A stretch of DNA of 64,000 nt, from contig NZ_CP130701.1 in NCBI RefSeq assembly GCF_030553075.1, positions 2,356,001 to 2,420,000 on the forward strand, read 5' to 3'. Source of the DNA: Halomonas sp. I5-271120. Lineage in GTDB: Bacteria > Pseudomonadota > Gammaproteobacteria > Pseudomonadales > Halomonadaceae. The notes beneath the pieces were generated by a model. That model worked only from the letters and a program-made list of their open reading frames with translations, had not been told where the DNA came from and did not search any database. The position numbers were made by a program, and so were the translations under genes. Position 1 is the stretch's first letter. The number at the start of each line of letters is the position of its first letter. This document shows, one piece after another, positions 59,697 through 64,000 of the stretch.

Positions 59697-60383
59697 ATGG
59701 CGGGCACCAAGCGATCGAATGCTCAGCGGCTCAAGGATTCGCTGGAGGACGACATCATCAATGGTCGACGGGTCCCCGGTGAGCGTCTCGATCCGGAAGT
59801 TTTGGGCAATGAGTTCGAGGTATCCCGCACGCCGGTGCGTGAAGCCATCCAGCAACTGGTGGCCAGTGGGTTGGTAACAGTCTCGCCGAAGAAGGGCACC
59901 TTCGTGGCCAAGGTGAGCATCGAGCAACTGATCGAGATGTTCGAGGTCATGGCTGAACTCGAGGGCATGTGCGGACGCCTGGCCACGCGGCGCATCACGC
60001 CCGGTGAGCTGTCCGATCTGCATCAGGCGCTTGAGCGCTGTGAGGCCGCCTCGGCAGGCGGAGATCCCGATGAGTATTACTACGAGAACGAGGTCTTCCA
60101 TCACACGATCTACGCGGCGAGCCACAATGCCTTCCTGGCCGCGGAGGCCCGTCAGCTCAAGCTGCGACTGAAGCCTTATCGGCGACTGCAGTTACAGGTC
60201 CGCCATCGCATGAGCAACTCGCTGAGCGAGCATCGTGAGATCATCGCGGCCATCGAGGCCGGTGATGCCGTCCGGGCAGAACAGGCACTGCGGGATCATG
60301 TGCTGGTTCAGGGTGAGCGCTTCAGCGACCTGATCGCCAGTGTGAAGGATTTCGGTATCAAGGATGCCGACGAGCCCGTATAG
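59697..60383 (+). CDS. GntR/FadR-type regulator of malonate genes
   Basis: A 228-residue repressor-type protein: N-terminal winged helix (LKDSLEDDIINGRRVPGERL, NEFEVSRTPVREAIQQLVAS) and an all-helical FCD ligand-binding domain with metal-site-like Asp/His residues (YYYENEVFHHTIYAASHN and NSLSEHREIIAAIEAGD). Divergent from the TRAP-matA-matB operon with a palindrome between them, so it is most likely the malonate-responsive regulator, equivalent to MatR. GGGGG-rich ribosome site before ATG 59697. Confidence 0.88.
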   Translation: MAGTKRSNAQRLKDSLEDDIINGRRVPGERLDPEVLGNEFEVSRTPVREAIQQLVASGLVTVSPKKGTFVAKVSIEQLIEMFEVMAELEGMCGRLATRRITPGELSDLHQALERCEAASAGGDPDEYYYENEVFHHTIYAASHNAFLAAEARQLKLRLKPYRRLQLQVRHRMSNSLSEHREIIAAIEAGDAVRAEQALRDHVLVQGERFSDLIASVKDFGIKDADEPV

Positions 60384-60452
60384 AAAGGCAGGGAATGTTG
60401 GCCGCATTTGCCTGTCCCTGTAGGGTAGGCGAGCCCTTTTGGAGGAGGCGTC

Positions 60453-61928
60453 ATGTTCCCGAGTTTTTCCCTACGCTATGCGCACCTGCCGTCGCGCATG
60501 AGTGCCGAGTGTGCCCCGACGCGGGTGGCGAATCCGCGCCTGGTTGCCTTCAATCATGCGCTTGCCGAGGAGCTGGGCTTCGACTCGACTGCATTCGATG
60601 CTACCGAGGCCGCCGAAGCGCTGTCCGGAAATGCGCCGCCTGACGGCAGTGAACCGCTGGCGATGGCCTACGCCGGCCATCAGTTCGGTAATTTCGTTCC
60701 TAGGCTCGGCGATGGTCGGGCGCTGCTGCTCGGCGAGGTCATCAACCGCGAGGGGGAGCTGCGCGAACTGCAGCTCAAGGGCGCCGGGCGCACGCCCTTC
60801 TCCCGGGGCGGCGACGGCCGGGCGCCGCTGGGGCCGGTGCTGCGCGAGTATCTGGTCAGCGAGGCCATGCACGCGCTGGGCATTCCCACCACCCGGGCGC
60901 TGGCCGCGGTGACCACCGGCGAGCGGGTCATGCGTCGCCTGCCCGAGCCCGGTGCGGTGCTGACCCGGGTGGCGTCGAGCCACCTGCGGGTGGGGACCTT
61001 CCAGTATTTTGCCGCCCGCCAGGACGTCGAGGCGATCCAGTTGCTGGCCGACATGGCCATCGAGCGCCACTATCCGCACCTTGCGCCGCTGAGCGGCGGC
61101 GGGCGCTATCTGGCCCTGCTCGAGGCGGTGGTGGCTCGCCAGGCCGAGCTGGTAGCGCGCTGGATGGGCGTGGGCTTCATCCATGGGGTGATGAACACCG
61201 ACAACTCGACGATCTCCGGCGAGACCCTGGATTACGGCCCCTGCGCCTTTATGGATGCCTACGATCCGCTCACCGTGTTCAGCTCCATCGACGAGCGCGG
61301 CCGTTATGCCTTCTCCAACCAGCCCCACAGCGCCCAGTGGAACCTGGCCCGCTTCGCCGAGACGCTGCTGTCACTGCTCGATGAGGATCATGACCGAGCT
61401 GTTGCGCTTGCTACCGATGCTATCGAGGCCTTCCCCGAGCACTTCGAGGCAAGCTTTGGCGCGGTCAAGCGCGGCAAGCTGGGACTTGTCCGGGTCGAGG
61501 AAGGCGACGAGACCCTGGCTCAGGAGCTGCTGGACACCATGCAGGCCGGCCACGCCGATTACACCCTGACCTTCCGCCGCCTCGCTGATGTGTTTGAGGA
61601 GGACGGCGAGGCGCGGCTGGTGGAACTCTTCGACACGCCCGAGGCCATTCGGGCCTGGCTGACGCGCTGGCGTGAGCGTCTTAGCCGCGAAGACGCCGAT
61701 GCCGCGACCATTGCCGCGCGTCTGCGCGCCACCAACCCGGCGGTGATTCCCCGCAATCATCAGGTTGAGCATGCGTTGATGGCGGCCGCCGACGAGGACG
61801 ACTACGGTCCCTTCGAGGCGCTGCTGGCGGCCATTACCCGGCCCTTCGAGGCACCCGAGGGCGAGCCTGACTACACCCAGCCGCCGCAGGCAAACGAGCG
61901 GGTGTTGCGGACTTTCTGCGGTACCTGA
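60453..61928 (+). CDS. selO: Protein adenylyltransferase SelO (YdiU)
   Basis: A 491-residue pseudokinase-fold enzyme that transfers AMP from ATP to Ser, Thr or Tyr of target proteins, linked to redox stress. FPSFSLRYAHLPSRMSAECA opens the family; ELQLKGAGRTPFSRGGDGRA and PLGPVLREYLVSEAMHALGI bind the nucleotide in the flipped orientation; GVMNTDNSTISGETLDYGPC carries the metal-binding Asn/Asp and DYG. The C-terminal TFCGT keeps the conserved Cys that is selenocysteine in animal SelO. GGAGGAGG before the ATG; a strong terminator follows. Confidence 0.94.
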   Translation: MFPSFSLRYAHLPSRMSAECAPTRVANPRLVAFNHALAEELGFDSTAFDATEAAEALSGNAPPDGSEPLAMAYAGHQFGNFVPRLGDGRALLLGEVINREGELRELQLKGAGRTPFSRGGDGRAPLGPVLREYLVSEAMHALGIPTTRALAAVTTGERVMRRLPEPGAVLTRVASSHLRVGTFQYFAARQDVEAIQLLADMAIERHYPHLAPLSGGGRYLALLEAVVARQAELVARWMGVGFIHGVMNTDNSTISGETLDYGPCAFMDAYDPLTVFSSIDERGRYAFSNQPHSAQWNLARFAETLLSLLDEDHDRAVALATDAIEAFPEHFEASFGAVKRGKLGLVRVEEGDETLAQELLDTMQAGHADYTLTFRRLADVFEEDGEARLVELFDTPEAIRAWLTRWRERLSREDADAATIAARLRATNPAVIPRNHQVEHALMAAADEDDYGPFEALLAAITRPFEAPEGEPDYTQPPQANERVLRTFCGT

Positions 61929-61974
61929 GACGCCGCTGAATCACGCAGTAGCGACATCAGACAAGACAAAAGGA

Positions 61975-62009
61975 AGCCGCGCTGGCCAAGGGCCAACGCG
62001 GCTTTTTTT
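61975..62009 (+). terminator. Rho-independent terminator of selO
   Basis: Stem AGCCGCG-C-TGGCC / GGCCA-A-CGCGGCT with one mismatch and a 3-nt loop, followed by seven T. Textbook intrinsic terminator, about 45 bp after the selO stop. Confidence 0.93.
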
Positions 62010-62064
62010 AGCTTGCTTCTCTTACTGGCGGTGATGCATCCGGCTGTTAACCGAACTGCCGAAA

Positions 62065-62139
62065 CCTGTGTCCTTTAAAACGGTGCTCTTTAACCCTTTG
62101 CCCTTTAAACCTGTGCTCCATAAAGCTGTGACCTATGGG
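62065..62139. repeat. 15-bp degenerate tandem repeat between selO and katG
   Basis: Five consecutive 15-bp units: CCTGTGTCCTTTAAA, ACGGTGCTCTTTAAC, CCTTTGCCCTTTAAA, CCTGTGCTCCATAAA, GCTGTGACCTATGGG. The period is exact although the sequence has drifted. It lies in the 3' flank of katG. Confidence 0.85.
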
Positions 62140-62193
62140 CGCCGCCGGGGCAGCGCCCAAGGGTCAGGGTAGAGCAGGCCGAATCAGGACGTT

Positions 62194-64000
<1,807 letters not shown>

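Overview
The window looks like a chromosomal segment of a halophilic gammaproteobacterium, most likely Halomonas or another Halomonadaceae. The reasons are the G+C-rich coding style, a NhaD-type Na+/H+ antiporter, a malonate-use cluster with its own TRAP transporter, and families common in that group (DUF3581, DUF3541, DUF3820, SelO, KatG). This assignment rests on recognition, not on a database search. I see no rRNA, tRNA or CRISPR array.

Layout. (1) 1-6.2 kb: the end of a DUF3541-like gene converges on a four-gene minus-strand operon: a PstS-like periplasmic protein, an outer-membrane barrel, a membrane GGDEF/EAL protein, and a LuxI/exosortase-type acyltransferase. Together these read like an envelope-sensing, c-di-GMP and possibly acyl-signal module. 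(2) 6.5-7.7 kb: an IS30 element whose transposase has lost the first catalytic Asp. (3) 7.7-19.4 kb: housekeeping and accessory genes (NhaD, DUF3581, CorA, a membrane-anchored beta-lactamase-fold hydrolase, two secreted proteins, a monooxygenase-like protein, DUF3820, an SDR protein with a palindromic operator over its -10, a Rieske/FAD reductase, NfsA). (4) 19.5-22.6 kb: a cassette with a ClC-type channel translationally coupled to an orphan extracellular solute-binding protein. It is bracketed by duplicated, diverged copies of the nfsA and ygjV gene ends, so it appears to have been inserted between these two convergent genes. (5) 22.7-36.3 kb: ygjV, an MFS transporter with a Glu/Ala tail, a coiled-coil protein, a class D beta-lactamase, DUF1499, a MobA-like nucleotidyltransferase, DUF427, a diguanylate cyclase, a TauD-like dioxygenase, an ion-channel-like protein, nitronate monooxygenase with a divergent LysR regulator, and a GNAT enzyme.

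(6) 36.5-42.4 kb: an A+T-rich island. It opens with a broken DUF427 paralogue, then carries a TIR protein followed by a TIR-NTPase (NACHT/STAND-like) gene split by an intact two-ORF IS3-type element. It ends at a truncated IS3-family remnant beside recD. This looks like an anti-phage defence locus disabled by insertion. (7) 42.5-53.3 kb: recC-recB-recD with 4-bp overlaps, where RecB and RecD carry tandem peptide repeats, then ogt. (8) 53.5-60.4 kb: malonate catabolism: a divergent GntR regulator, TRAP dctPQM, malonyl-CoA decarboxylase and malonyl-CoA synthetase. (9) 60.4-64 kb: selO with a strong terminator, then katG running off the window.

A recurring feature is short tandem repeats of 12-17 bp (mostly 15 bp) in intergenic DNA next to gene ends, plus 24-bp in-frame repeats inside recB and recD. 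One 12-bp array supplies the stop codon of the solute-binding protein.
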